Positions 1 to 8,963 are shown, numbered from the stretch's first letter. The stretch: DNA of 64,000 nt from Maribacter thermophilus (GCF_001020565.1 NZ_LDAS01000001.1:348402-412401); one strand, 5' to 3'. The notes: a model not told the origin generated them from the letters alone. Numbers and translations: made by a program.

Positions 1-307
1 TACCGTCAGCTACATCCTTAACGGTCATAATGGTCTTGTTTTCAAGATAATCCTCAAAAGTGTGCAACGGAGTTAACCCTAAAGAGAGAATACGCTCCGC
101 AATTTCATCCACCACCTCACTGGCATCTGTATAAAGCTCTTCGTACTTTTCGTGCAACATAAAAAAATGGTTGCCCTTAACGTTCCAGTGTAATCCCCTA
201 AGATTCATGTAATAGGCTTGATAATCGGCCAAAAGAAGATTAAGCTTGTTGGTAATATCTATTTTATATGTTTGATCTAACCCGGTTTGTATTGCTGTAG
301 TTTCCAT
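1..307 (-). CDS. dps: Dps family ferritin-like protein (partial, N-terminal part)
   Basis: This is the first 102 codons of a gene that runs off the left edge of the window. It starts at an ATG read leftward from 307. The translation has the Dps/ferritin-like opening, with a helix containing LLADYQAYYMNLRGLHWNV. The His and Trp of the LHWNV stretch and the later EKYEELYTDASEVVDEIAERI helix match the ferroxidase-forming helices of Dps. Dps proteins form twelve-subunit cages that oxidise and store iron with peroxide and protect DNA. The C-terminal half cannot be seen, so completeness is unknown. The gene faces away from the histidine kinase at 885, with 577 bases between them. Confidence 0.85.
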   Translation of the reverse strand, partial: METTAIQTGLDQTYKIDITNKLNLLLADYQAYYMNLRGLHWNVKGNHFFMLHEKYEELYTDASEVVDEIAERILSLGLTPLHTFEDYLENKTIMTVKDVADG

Positions 308-884
308 AATAAATGTGTTTTAATTTGTTCTGTAAAATTACCTCGGAGGTGTCTTACGGATGGTAACATGTGTTACATAGTCCATTGATTTTATCTATTC
401 CAATATTTATAAAATAGAAGGGTTTTTTTTAGTTTTTTTCTTGATTGCTCATATTTTGTTACAAATAATGTACTATTTGGTTTACATTAGGAAGTAGGGC
501 CAAATTAGACCTTATGTAATGATGTTTGGCTGGTGCTGTTTAACTATAGGTATAGGAAAAAACAATATAGTTAAAGCATGAAAGACCATAATAAAAGAGA
601 ATTTTTTACTTATAATGTCATATCTTTCGAGTCCTCCCCCGAAACCAATACAATTCATAAGTAATATTTTTTGCTTGTTTCAAGGGTGGATTGCCTCTTA
701 ATATTTTGAGGAAATCCTTAAACGGGCTTGGGCAATGGCCTTGATAGTAGTATATAAGATGCCTGAAAAATGAATCATAACCAAGTAATAACAATATTTC
801 AAACTACATTTTTGTAGGGTTTTGCCTACTTAAATAGGTGTTTAACAACTAAATATGTTTTAAACAGGTAAGAACATTTAATTT
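308..884. other. Intergenic region between dps and the histidine kinase gene
   Basis: This 577-base A+T-rich stretch separates two divergently transcribed genes and must hold both promoters. I see no RNA gene or clear hairpin. The only open frame worth noting is a 28-codon one at 578-664 on the plus strand, which has no support as a gene. Long T-runs lie near 420-440. Confidence 0.5.
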
Positions 885-2984
885 GTGGAAAAGATTACGG
901 ATATCCTTAAATTAACAGTGAGTCGATTTTTAAGTAGAAACAAGACAAAATGCCTACAACCATTAATAATGGCCATAGGGTTATTTTTGTTTAATTACAC
1001 TCCTTTACTGGCGCAAAATGGAGCGCAAAAAGATCTATCCGCAAAACTCAAAGAATTAAAACAGCATCCGAATTTTGAAAAGGATACCCTTTACATTGAC
1101 CTGCTTTTTGATATAGGCCGAGAAATTTGTTACTACGATCAAGATAGCTTGTTAAAATTGTCCAAAGAGACCATTAAGCTTAGTCAGGCCATAGATTATA
1201 AGAAAGGGGAGGCAAAAGGCCTTATTAATTTGGGCAGTTATTTTTCCGATACCGGTAAACAAGAGGAGGCCATAACACATTTTAAAGAAGCACTTTCCAT
1301 ATCTGAAAGTATCGGGGATTACGATATATTGTTACGTGCCAAAAACTTTTTGGCCATAGAATATGAATATGACGATCAGTATGCAAAGGCGATCAAACAG
1401 TATTTAGACGGTATTGAAATAGCCAAACAGCACCAATTGGATACGTGGCTGTCCACTTTTTATGTAAACACTTCCAATCACTACCACGATCAAAAAGAGT
1501 ACGAGCAGGCCATTCATTTTTTGACCAAGGCCAAAGAATTGAACGTAAAGGCGGGTAACGATAAGGTGACCGCGGTAACGATGGCCAATTTGGTTTCGGC
1601 CTATATAGAACTGGGCGATTTAAAAAAAGCTTCTGAAAATATAGGGGAAAGCATTCGGCTGTTAGAAGAATTGGGCCTGCGTGAGTGGTTGACCTATGCC
1701 TATGAACTAAAAGCAAATATCTATTTAAAAAAGGAGCAGTACGGTTCGGCACTTTCATGGTTTAAAAAGAGCGAGAAAATCCATGACAGTATTGCTCAAA
1801 TACGGTATAAGATACCTTTGTTCAACGATATGGCCAAAACCTATCTGGGGCTTAGGGATTATGAAAAGTCAGAGACCTACGCCTTAAGGGCATTGGAGTT
1901 TGCTAAAGAGCTGAACAATATTGAAGGTAAGGCAAAAAGCATAAAAATTCTTTATGATATAAAAAAGGAGACCGAAGACCCCATACAGGCACTAGCTTAC
2001 TTGGAGGCCTATAAACGTGTAGAGGATACCATAAACAAAAGAAAGAATGAAAAAGAGCTACGGATATTAAAGTCCAAACTGGAGTTCGATCAAGAGAAAG
2101 AAAGGTATCTGGTAGAAAGTGAAAAAAAGGTTACCCAGCAAAAAGCATATTTCTACAGTGCTCTTTTTATCATTTTAACGTTTGGTATCATCATTTTTAT
2201 TCTTAGAAGAAACAACAAGATCCAAGATCAATTAAACCAACGTTTAAAGACACAAAAGAGAGAATTACAACGAAAAGAGAAAGATCTAAGGGCATCCAAC
2301 AATACCAAAAGTAGACTATTCTCTATCATAGCCCATGACTTAAGAGGCCCTATCAACTCTTTTAAAACCTTGTTTGATCTTATAGGAACCGGAGAAATAG
2401 GTAAAGATGAATTTATGGGGTTTATGCCCAAGATCAGGGACGATATAAATAGTATAGCCTTTACTTTGAACAATCTTCTTTCTTGGGGGCAAACACAAAT
2501 GAACGGAATGGTTACAAGGCACCAAATGACCAATTTACGGGCATTGGTAAACGAAAATGTACATTTACTTTCTGATATTTCAGAGCAAAAATCGATTACA
2601 TTATATAATGAAGTGGACCAATCTATAAGGGCCTGGTGTGACACGAACCAAATAGATATCGTAATCAGGAATTTAATGAGCAATGCCATAAAATTTACTC
2701 CAAAGCACGGTTCGGTTACGATAGGGGCCAATGAAAAGGAAGATTTTTGGGAAATATACGTCAAGGACACAGGAATAGGTATGAGCCAAGAGGCCTTATC
2801 AAAGATTTTTGATGCCCAAGAGACTTTCTCCACATTTGGAACCAACCAAGAAAAGGGTACCGGCATTGGCTTGGTGCTATGTAAGGAAATGGTGGAGAAA
2901 AATGATGGTACCGTATGGGTAGAAAGTACCTTAAATGAAGGTAGTTGCTTCTATTTCTCTATTCCGAAGGTAGGCCTGGCCTAA
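885..2984 (+). CDS. TPR-containing membrane sensor histidine kinase
   Basis: This 699-residue protein has a signal or anchor segment (about residues 29-45, ending LLAQ) and a periplasmic block of tetratricopeptide repeats at about 95-380. A coiled segment and one transmembrane helix at about 422-442 follow. The cytoplasmic kinase core starts with the H-box FSIIAHDLRGP (phospho-accepting His near residue 484). The ATPase domain shows an N-box (NAIKFTP), a G1 box (DTGIGM) and a G2 box (GTGIGL). It autophosphorylates on His and passes the phosphate to a response regulator, but none is adjacent; the regulator at 8159 has a degenerate receiver. TPR-kinases of this form are common in Bacteroidota and their ligands are mostly unknown. 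The open frame begins at a GTG. The ATG at 969, directly before the hydrophobic stretch, is a credible alternative start. Confidence 0.85.
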   Translation: MEKITDILKLTVSRFLSRNKTKCLQPLIMAIGLFLFNYTPLLAQNGAQKDLSAKLKELKQHPNFEKDTLYIDLLFDIGREICYYDQDSLLKLSKETIKLSQAIDYKKGEAKGLINLGSYFSDTGKQEEAITHFKEALSISESIGDYDILLRAKNFLAIEYEYDDQYAKAIKQYLDGIEIAKQHQLDTWLSTFYVNTSNHYHDQKEYEQAIHFLTKAKELNVKAGNDKVTAVTMANLVSAYIELGDLKKASENIGESIRLLEELGLREWLTYAYELKANIYLKKEQYGSALSWFKKSEKIHDSIAQIRYKIPLFNDMAKTYLGLRDYEKSETYALRALEFAKELNNIEGKAKSIKILYDIKKETEDPIQALAYLEAYKRVEDTINKRKNEKELRILKSKLEFDQEKERYLVESEKKVTQQKAYFYSALFIILTFGIIIFILRRNNKIQDQLNQRLKTQKRELQRKEKDLRASNNTKSRLFSIIAHDLRGPINSFKTLFDLIGTGEIGKDEFMGFMPKIRDDINSIAFTLNNLLSWGQTQMNGMVTRHQMTNLRALVNENVHLLSDISEQKSITLYNEVDQSIRAWCDTNQIDIVIRNLMSNAIKFTPKHGSVTIGANEKEDFWEIYVKDTGIGMSQEALSKIFDAQETFSTFGTNQEKGTGIGLVLCKEMVEKNDGTVWVESTLNEGSCFYFSIPKVGLA

Positions 2985-3117
2985 AATGGGAACAGGTACT
3001 GCTATGTTTAAATTTTTCATAACAAACCGAATTAACCAAAAAATGAGAGGGCATACTTTTACATTAGCCCTAAATTTGTCGAAATTTTAGTGACTACGGT
3101 CCGTCTTAAACTTTCTT

Positions 3118-3948
3118 TTGAAAAAAGCCATTCTTTTTATGACGATCAGTACGTTCTCGTTCACATTAATGAACGCGTTCGTAAAATATCTAAACCATTT
3201 TCCCACCTTTGAGATAGTCTTTTTTAGATCTATTGGGTCTTTGGTATTGGCGTCTAGCTATATTTTTGTGAAAGGTATACCCATATTGGGGCACAACAGA
3301 AAACTTATGTTGCTCAGGTCTGTGGTGGGGTTAACGGCTATGAGCCTGTTTTTTATGTCATTAAAGTATTTGTCGGTAGGTACAGCGGTTTCCCTGCGAT
3401 ACATAGCGCCCATATTTGCCACTTTATTTGCCGTATTGATATTAAAGGAAAGGTTAAGGGCGGTACAGTGGTTATTGTTCATTATTGCTTTTTGCGGCGT
3501 CTTGGTAATCAAGGGTTTTGACAGTACTATAAATACTACAGGGTTGTTATTGGCCCTTATGGCCTCTGTATTTAGCGGAATGGTCTATGTTATCCTCAGA
3601 AGGATAGGGAAGGGGGACCACCCGATGGTGGTCGTCAATTATTTTATGTTTACGGGTACGGTAATTGCCGGGCTGTTAAGTATAGACAGTTTTGAGATGC
3701 CCAAGGGCAACGACTGGTTTTTTCTATTGAGTTTGGGTGTTTTTGGTTTTTTTGGTCAAATATTTATGACAAAGGCTTTTCAAACGGCAAAGACCACGGT
3801 GGTGGCACCATTAAAGTATATAGAAGTTATTTTTACGATTTCTTTAGGGGTCTTCTGGTTTGGTGATGTATATACTATTTGGAGCCTATTGGGCATTTCC
3901 ATGATTATTTTGGCGCTGAGCGCCAACGTTTTAATAGGTAAAAAATAG
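3118..3948 (+). CDS. EamA/DMT family permease
   Basis: This 276-residue protein is almost entirely hydrophobic. It can be divided into about ten transmembrane helices arranged as two EamA-type repeats. The first ends near VLVIKGF and the second covers the last 130 residues. The motif FFRSIGSLVLAS after helix 2 and PIFATLFAVLILKERL in helix 4 are typical of drug/metabolite transporter superfamily members. These export or import small metabolites at the inner membrane, and the substrate cannot be told from sequence. The frame opens at a TTG at 3118 followed by a normal KKAILF start; the ATG at 3139 is the alternative. It converges with the small gene at 3956, leaving 7 bases between the stops. 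Confidence 0.85.
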   Translation: MKKAILFMTISTFSFTLMNAFVKYLNHFPTFEIVFFRSIGSLVLASSYIFVKGIPILGHNRKLMLLRSVVGLTAMSLFFMSLKYLSVGTAVSLRYIAPIFATLFAVLILKERLRAVQWLLFIIAFCGVLVIKGFDSTINTTGLLLALMASVFSGMVYVILRRIGKGDHPMVVVNYFMFTGTVIAGLLSIDSFEMPKGNDWFFLLSLGVFGFFGQIFMTKAFQTAKTTVVAPLKYIEVIFTISLGVFWFGDVYTIWSLLGISMIILALSANVLIGKK

Positions 3949-3955
3949 CAAGTTA

Positions 3956-4150
3956 TCAGCTACCGACCCTTGTTTCTGCAATACTATTGTTAATATCATG
4001 GATAGAGTTGAGAACCGCCGTTGTTATTTCTTCTTCTAGGGTGTCGTAATACTCAAAAAATAATATGGTGAGCACCATTACCATAGCTATCATTAATAAA
4101 TCGGATAATAATTGTGTGTCTAACTTTGGCCTTGAGGTATCCATTTTCAT
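3956..4150 (-). CDS. Small single-pass membrane protein, unknown function
   Basis: I do not recognise this protein. Starting from the ATG at 4150 it has 64 residues: a polar N-terminus (MKMDTSRPK), one transmembrane helix (LLMIAMVMVLTILFFEYY) and an acidic, Thr/Asn-rich C-terminal tail. A longer frame to 4183 and a shorter one from 4144 are also possible. It is convergent with the DMT permease. The strong hydrophobic segment flanked by charged ends suggests a real small membrane protein, but there is no functional evidence. Confidence 0.5.
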   Translation of the reverse strand: MKMDTSRPKLDTQLLSDLLMIAMVMVLTILFFEYYDTLEEEITTAVLNSIHDINNSIAETRVGS

Positions 4151-4403
4151 AACTGATTGGTTTACAATAGAAAGATAATACAATTTTTAAAATTTAACAA
4201 ATAATTAAGAAAATTGTCCATAGCAAGCTTTCAACCGGTGTTAGCAGGTGTATCTATAGGGTCTAAGTCGCTCTAAATCAGAAAATAATTTTAAAATTTT
4301 AACAGAAAATTCGAAAAATAATTAAAAACCTATGAATTTTTGTTAAGTATTTGTCGGTCATCTTTTAAGATCTTTGACATGTTAACCCCAAAATCATGTA
4401 ATC

Positions 4404-5666
4404 ATGAGAAATATCTTAATCTACAAAATGGCTTTAGGGTGCGTCATGTCGCTGACTTGCACTGCTATGACCGCCCAGACAGCATTTGTTTCTTCAAATG
4501 AAGCATATCATTTGAACGACACAGAAAAAAGATTTCAAAACTATGAAGAGTTAAAATCATTAGGTTATACTGAAAAGGAAATCTATGAAGATCTAGGAAA
4601 CGCACATTTTTTGTCGCGTAATTATGAGAGTGCCCTGTATTGGTATGATAAACTGACCAATATCAGTGAAGATGGAACCCTAGAGCCATCATACCAAAAA
4701 AGATATGACCATGCACTTTCTAAATTAGGTAAAACAGCCACCGACCAAAAAGAACAAGATGAGAATTGGACCGAGTTGGTAAAGGCAGATTACCATATGA
4801 CAGATGCCTCTTCAAAAAAAATGGCCAGAAGAACATCTTTTCGAGACAATTTTAAACCGTTGCACTTTAACACCGAAACAAGAACGGCATCTTTGGGAAA
4901 CGTAATGCCCTACAGGGCCAATAGCGATAATTTTCTTAAAGATGATGAATATAAGTACGAAAGCCCCGTTGTGGTGACCCCAGATGGCAATACCGCTTAT
5001 TTTAGTAAGGTGGTAATGGAGAAGCCTACGACCGGTATTTTTTCAAAAAAGGAAAAGCAGCACCGTATTTATAGGGCCGATAAGGTAAACGGGGAGTGGA
5101 AAAGTATAAAAGAACTTCCCTTATGCCCTAAAGGATATTCTGCGATGCATCCGGCCATTTCAGAAGATGGTTCTAGGTTGTTCTTTGCTTCCAATATGCC
5201 AGGTTCTTTTGGAAAGTACGATATCTATGTAGCCAACATTAAAAAAGGAGGTATGGTAGGTATTGCAAAAAACTTGGGCCAGAAAGTAAACACCGAGAAA
5301 AACGATATGTTCCCCAAAGTAGTAGAAGGCAATACCTTGGTTTTTTCGTCGGAAGGACATAAAGGTTATGGAGGTATGGATATATATATGGTACAGGTAG
5401 AAAAGAAAAAAGTTGGCCTGGCCATGAACTTGGGAAGCCCCATCAATAGCCCCAGCGATGATTTTTCAATTGAATTGACCAATGATCAAGGAATGGGCTA
5501 TGTAATGTCTAACCGAGGAAATGGAGAAAAGACAGCACATAAGGTAGCGTTCTCCTACATTGGAAAAAAAGACTTTAATCATACAAAAGACTACCAGTTA
5601 ATGGAAGCCCTGAACACAGAAAGCCAATTACAATATTCTTCTTCGGTATTTGAAGACGAGAAATAA
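4404..5666 (+). CDS. Secreted TPR/PD40-repeat protein, truncated paralogue of the OmpA-type T9SS protein
   Basis: The protein has 420 residues and a signal peptide ending near TAMTAQ. Residues about 40-120 form a TPR-like segment (EELKSLGYTEKEIYEDLGNA). Beta-propeller PD40 motifs follow, such as SEDGSRLFFASNMPG and a later GYGGMDIYMV. The same order and many identical positions occur in the 646-residue protein at 53701, but this copy stops after the propeller and lacks the CnaB-like and OmpA domains of that protein. It therefore cannot bind peptidoglycan the same way. It is followed 148 bases later by a PorP/SprF-type gene, so the two probably act together at the outer membrane. Function in type IX secretion or gliding is inferred from this pairing. 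Confidence 0.7.
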   Translation: MRNILIYKMALGCVMSLTCTAMTAQTAFVSSNEAYHLNDTEKRFQNYEELKSLGYTEKEIYEDLGNAHFLSRNYESALYWYDKLTNISEDGTLEPSYQKRYDHALSKLGKTATDQKEQDENWTELVKADYHMTDASSKKMARRTSFRDNFKPLHFNTETRTASLGNVMPYRANSDNFLKDDEYKYESPVVVTPDGNTAYFSKVVMEKPTTGIFSKKEKQHRIYRADKVNGEWKSIKELPLCPKGYSAMHPAISEDGSRLFFASNMPGSFGKYDIYVANIKKGGMVGIAKNLGQKVNTEKNDMFPKVVEGNTLVFSSEGHKGYGGMDIYMVQVEKKKVGLAMNLGSPINSPSDDFSIELTNDQGMGYVMSNRGNGEKTAHKVAFSYIGKKDFNHTKDYQLMEALNTESQLQYSSSVFEDEK

Positions 5667-5814
5667 TAATAGGCAATACCCAAGTGAAATGAAAATTTGA
5701 AGACAGACCCTTACAAAGGATATCAGCCCTGATCCGTCCTACCCAAACAGATCAAGTTGATGCACCCGATCCTTTGCCCGCAATTTTTACTCGAATATTT
5801 AAAACCCTACTCAA

Positions 5815-7539
5815 ATGAATTTACTACATAAAATACCCGCCAAGATAGGTTGCACCGCCTTCCTAGTGATGCTGTTCGGAAGTTTTTCCGTTCTCGGCCA
5901 GGAAACTAGTTCCGATTTGAGTTCTAGCAGCACCTATCACAATCAATTGTTCTTCAACAGATTTTTGATAAACCCGACCTTTTCACTGGTACGCGAAAAC
6001 AAATCGTACTTGAACATTCTTCACAGAAACCAGTATGCTACATTTGACGATAACAGTCAAAATTATTTTTTGGGTTTCAGTAACAAATTAAGCGAAAGAA
6101 CGGCAGTAGGTATTGGGGTGTATAGCCAATGGTCTGGAGTGATCCAAGAGTTTGGTTTCAATGCCAATTATGCCACGGCCGTAAAATTAGGGGACAAGAG
6201 TAAACTTACCTTTGGTACCAACGTTACCTATTTTAATCAGGGATTGGATAAAAACCGTGTAATTATAACGGAAACCGACCCAGAAGTGGCAGATGCAAGA
6301 AAAGAAAGTAAAATTGCCGTACAACCGGGAATCAACCTGTCTATCGGAAAATTTGATTTCGGATTGTATGCAGAAGACCTGTTAAGGTACAACCAGACCA
6401 CGAACGAATTTTTAACCAATTTATCCACTAAAAGCGTAAAGGCATCTGTACAATATACCCATACCTTTAATACAAGTAGAGGCTTGTTCGAGAACGCACG
6501 CCTAATGCCCTTGGCACAAATTGGACAAAATGAGGATGGTAGCATCTATTATTTAGGTTCTATATTGCTAGACTTGCCCAACTATGGCTGGTTACAAGGT
6601 ACCATAGACCAAGAGTACGGTATTTCTGCCGGTATAGGCTTTAATTTAAGCAAGAAAATGTCTTTGGGTTATTTAATGGAAAAGAACCTTTCGCAAGACG
6701 AGGCCAACTTGGGCTGGAACCACGAACTTTCATTGGCCTACACCTTTAAGGACGACCAGGACGATTTTGGAAACGGCTATGTAGATAGTTCAACCGATGC
6801 CAAGATAGACCGTATTGTAAGAAACTATGAAGAGCAGATCGCCGATTTGATATCGGAAAGGGACAAGGCCAAAAGAAAAGAGAGAAAAGAGGAAAAGAAT
6901 AAAGAAGAAAAGAACAAAGAGGTCATAGAAACGGCATCTATCGTTACAGGAGACCCGAACGATATAGCTTACCAAAACCGCTTGATCTTAGACGAGCTTA
7001 TATTAAGACAAGACTCTATAGAGAAAGCACGTAACCGGGCCTTTGAGCAAAAATTTGAGACCATTGTAAGGCTGTTAAGAAACGATATCAAGAACAATAT
7101 CAATTCAAACCTGCACAACTTTAAGTTGGAAGAAAAGACTATGATGGCCGCCAAGAAGATGGAAGAAGAGCACGCAGCCACCGTGGCCGCCGAAGACGCT
7201 CAAAAATACAAGAAACTGCCTATCAGGGTTTTGGGAGATTCAGATGTAATTGGTGTAAAATCGGGATATTATGTAATTGCCAATGTATATAGCAATAAGA
7301 AATATTTAAATGCCTTTATGAACGATCTAAAGAAAAAAGGACTGGAACCACGACAATTTTACAATAAAGAAAATGGTTTGTATTACGTTTATTTAGCTGA
7401 TTACGATTATAAGCAAGAAGCACAAACAGCATTTGTATCTAACCTAAACGGTAAGTACAACGACGAAAAATGGATCATGCAGGTAGACGAAAATACAGCT
7501 ACCGCCTCCAATACTTTTGAGGACGATGATTCTTATTAA
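5815..7539 (+). CDS. PorP/SprF-type outer membrane protein fused to a C-terminal SPOR-like domain
   Basis: The first 25 residues are a signal peptide. Residues about 35-320 resemble the PorP/SprF family of outer-membrane beta-barrel proteins linked to the type IX secretion system: YHNQLFFNRFLINPTFS opening, repeated beta strands, and an end at LGWNHELSLAYTFK. A highly charged Lys/Glu-rich coiled segment follows at about 335-470. The last 80 residues look like a SPOR domain (GYYVIANVYSNKKYLNAF, then GLYYVYLADYDYKQEAQ), a fold that binds denuded peptidoglycan. The usual PorP/SprF length is about 300 residues, as in the gene at 52757, so the extra 250 residues are an addition. The SPOR part may replace the peptidoglycan anchor missing from the upstream partner at 4404; that is inference. 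A rho-independent terminator follows. Confidence 0.7.
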   Translation: MNLLHKIPAKIGCTAFLVMLFGSFSVLGQETSSDLSSSSTYHNQLFFNRFLINPTFSLVRENKSYLNILHRNQYATFDDNSQNYFLGFSNKLSERTAVGIGVYSQWSGVIQEFGFNANYATAVKLGDKSKLTFGTNVTYFNQGLDKNRVIITETDPEVADARKESKIAVQPGINLSIGKFDFGLYAEDLLRYNQTTNEFLTNLSTKSVKASVQYTHTFNTSRGLFENARLMPLAQIGQNEDGSIYYLGSILLDLPNYGWLQGTIDQEYGISAGIGFNLSKKMSLGYLMEKNLSQDEANLGWNHELSLAYTFKDDQDDFGNGYVDSSTDAKIDRIVRNYEEQIADLISERDKAKRKERKEEKNKEEKNKEVIETASIVTGDPNDIAYQNRLILDELILRQDSIEKARNRAFEQKFETIVRLLRNDIKNNINSNLHNFKLEEKTMMAAKKMEEEHAATVAAEDAQKYKKLPIRVLGDSDVIGVKSGYYVIANVYSNKKYLNAFMNDLKKKGLEPRQFYNKENGLYYVYLADYDYKQEAQTAFVSNLNGKYNDEKWIMQVDENTATASNTFEDDDSY

Positions 7540-7629
7540 GGAAAACATTTAAGAAGGAAAATAGATTTTAAAATATTAGTAGTACGATACAGGTTAGAGT
7601 ATTTCTATGTTTGAGTAAATTGTCGACAG

Positions 7630-7676
7630 AAGGAGGGGTGGTATCCGGGGGGATAACTAATTCCCCTCCTTTTTTA
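7630..7676 (+). terminator. Rho-independent terminator
   Basis: An inverted repeat (AGGAGGGG at 7631-7638 and CCCCTCCT at 7663-7670) is followed directly by a T-tract. It lies about 90 bases after the PorP/SprF-SPOR stop codon and would end that transcript. Confidence 0.85.
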
Positions 7677-7833
7677 TTATTAGTAAATTAGATAATACTA
7701 CTCGGTGAAATACATCAAAAATTGCATTTTAACGAAAATTAATGGTATTTTATCCGATGTGTTTTGTAATTAACTATATTTAAATCTCAAACATAAATAA
7801 AACCATTGTTTAACCCCAAATCCCCCCAAAAAC

Positions 7834-7980
7834 ATGGAACATTTTTACCTACAGCTTACTACCAATAAGCACTCCTTCTTACCGACAAACAGTAGAGACC
7901 TGTCCAAAGTCTTAAACTATTTAGACTTTATTCTTAAACAGGTCATGAACCCTATGAACACGGGAACAAGATATTCCTGA
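7834..7980 (+). CDS. Possible 48-residue small protein
   Basis: This short frame starts with ATG and stops with TGA, encoding MEHFYLQLTTNKHSFLPTNS and on to NTGTRYS. It is polar, has no signal peptide or membrane segment, and matches no family that I recognise. It sits in a 619-base gap between a strong terminator and the response regulator gene, after an A+T-rich stretch that could hold a promoter. The alternative is chance: a 49-codon frame is not long enough to be proof. Confidence 0.35.
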   Translation: MEHFYLQLTTNKHSFLPTNSRDLSKVLNYLDFILKQVMNPMNTGTRYS

Positions 7981-8158
7981 GCTTAGTTCATTTTTTTCGA
8001 ACATTTAACACGCAAGTTTTATTAAACTAGGCCCCACCCAAGGTCTTGGCATATAATTCTTATGGCATCTTATTTTGATTTGCCGGCGGCTACTTGTTCT
8101 AACTATTAACAATTTACTCAATACTAACCCCGATTGCGGTGCTCTTTTATAGCACGGC

Positions 8159-8800
8159 ATGGGACAATACAACTTATTTATGAAAGCTCAAGATTTAAAA
8201 ATTATCATACTGGACAAAGATGAAAGCCTACACGCAGCTTACCAAACCCACCTTGAAAGCTTAGAGGATTTTTCGCTAATGGGAATTTATACCTCTGCCG
8301 AAAAGGCACTTAAAGATTTTCGTAGGAGTGCGCCCGATATTATTATTTCAGAAGTAGACCTAAATGGAATTGGCGGTATAGACGCCATTAAATCTTTTCG
8401 AAGAAAGGACTGGAACGTAAAAATTATAATGATCAGTGAGAACAACGATTTTGAGATTATTAAGAAAAGTTTTAAAAGAGGAGCCAATGGATATTTGACC
8501 AAACCATTGACCGCAGATAAATTGTCTCATGCATTATACAGTATAAAAGAAGAAGGCGCTACCTTGAGCAATGATATCGTAAAACAAGTGATATCTACCT
8601 TTCATAGAAAGTCGTTCAACTTCTTTTCTGAACGCGAAAATCAGATTATAGATTATCTGTGCCATGGGGCCACCTATAAAATGATCGCCGACAAACTATT
8701 TGTTACCACTAGTACAGTCAACTTTCATATTCAGAACATATACTTAAAACTTAATGTAAACTCTAAATCGGAGGCATTGAGCAAACTTGAACAATTGTAA
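8159..8800 (+). CDS. LuxR-type response regulator with a degenerate receiver domain
   Basis: The 213-residue protein has an N-terminal receiver-like domain (about 12-130) and a C-terminal LuxR/GerE helix-turn-helix (about 150-210; FSERENQIIDYLCHG, then STVNFHIQNIYLKLNVNSKSEAL). The receiver keeps the Lys of the TKP motif. The residue aligned with the phosphate-accepting Asp is Glu65, in IIISEVDLNG, and the second acidic metal ligand aligns with Lys20 in ILDKDES. Normal aspartyl phosphorylation is therefore unlikely, and the protein may act as a phosphorylation-independent DNA-binding regulator. No kinase gene is adjacent. The start at 8159 is used; an in-frame ATG at 8180 would remove seven residues without affecting the domains. 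A terminator follows the gene. Confidence 0.85.
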   Translation: MGQYNLFMKAQDLKIIILDKDESLHAAYQTHLESLEDFSLMGIYTSAEKALKDFRRSAPDIIISEVDLNGIGGIDAIKSFRRKDWNVKIIMISENNDFEIIKKSFKRGANGYLTKPLTADKLSHALYSIKEEGATLSNDIVKQVISTFHRKSFNFFSERENQIIDYLCHGATYKMIADKLFVTTSTVNFHIQNIYLKLNVNSKSEALSKLEQL

Positions 8801-8823
8801 ATACCTACTTATACATTTGGCTG

Positions 8824-8860
8824 AACCCTTGTGAACAATTTCGTTTACAGGGGTTTTTTT
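8824..8860 (+). terminator. Rho-independent terminator after the LuxR regulator
   Basis: AACCCTTGTGAAC at 8824 can pair, with a few G-U pairs, with GTTTACAGGGGTT, and a run of T follows to 8860. It separates the LuxR-type regulator from the xylose operon. Its T-tract runs into the first palindrome of the presumed xylose operator. Confidence 0.75.
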
Positions 8861-8880
8861 ACGAAAACGGTTTCGGTAAA
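8858..8880. promoter_or_regulatory. Imperfect 23-base palindrome, candidate LacI-family operator 1
   Basis: The outer arms TTTAC and GTAAA are exact complements, and the centre (GAAAACGGTTTC) is near-symmetric around CG, as in many LacI-family operators. It lies about 190 bases upstream of xylB and next to a second, perfect palindrome. Binding by the LacI-type regulator at 11944 is inferred. Confidence 0.5.
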
Positions 8881-8899
8881 TTTTCGTAAATCACGAAAA
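8881..8899. promoter_or_regulatory. Perfect palindrome, candidate LacI-family operator 2
   Basis: TTTTCGT and ACGAAAA are exact inverted arms separated by five bases (AAATC). The site directly abuts operator candidate 1. The pair sits at the start of the xylose operon leader, about 80 bases before a promoter-like stretch at 8964-8988. Confidence 0.5.
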
Positions 8900-8963
8900 A
8901 AATATAAATATCTAATAATCAGGTGTATAAAAATTATAAAATAATATATAATGATGTCCGTAA

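Noticed and set aside
578-664. A 28-codon frame between dps and the histidine kinase
   Set aside because: It is too short, has no clear promoter and its composition is like the surrounding A+T-rich DNA.
2228-2866. A 212-codon frame on the minus strand inside the histidine kinase gene
   Set aside because: It is antisense to well-conserved kinase motifs and matches no family. It is a shadow of the real gene.
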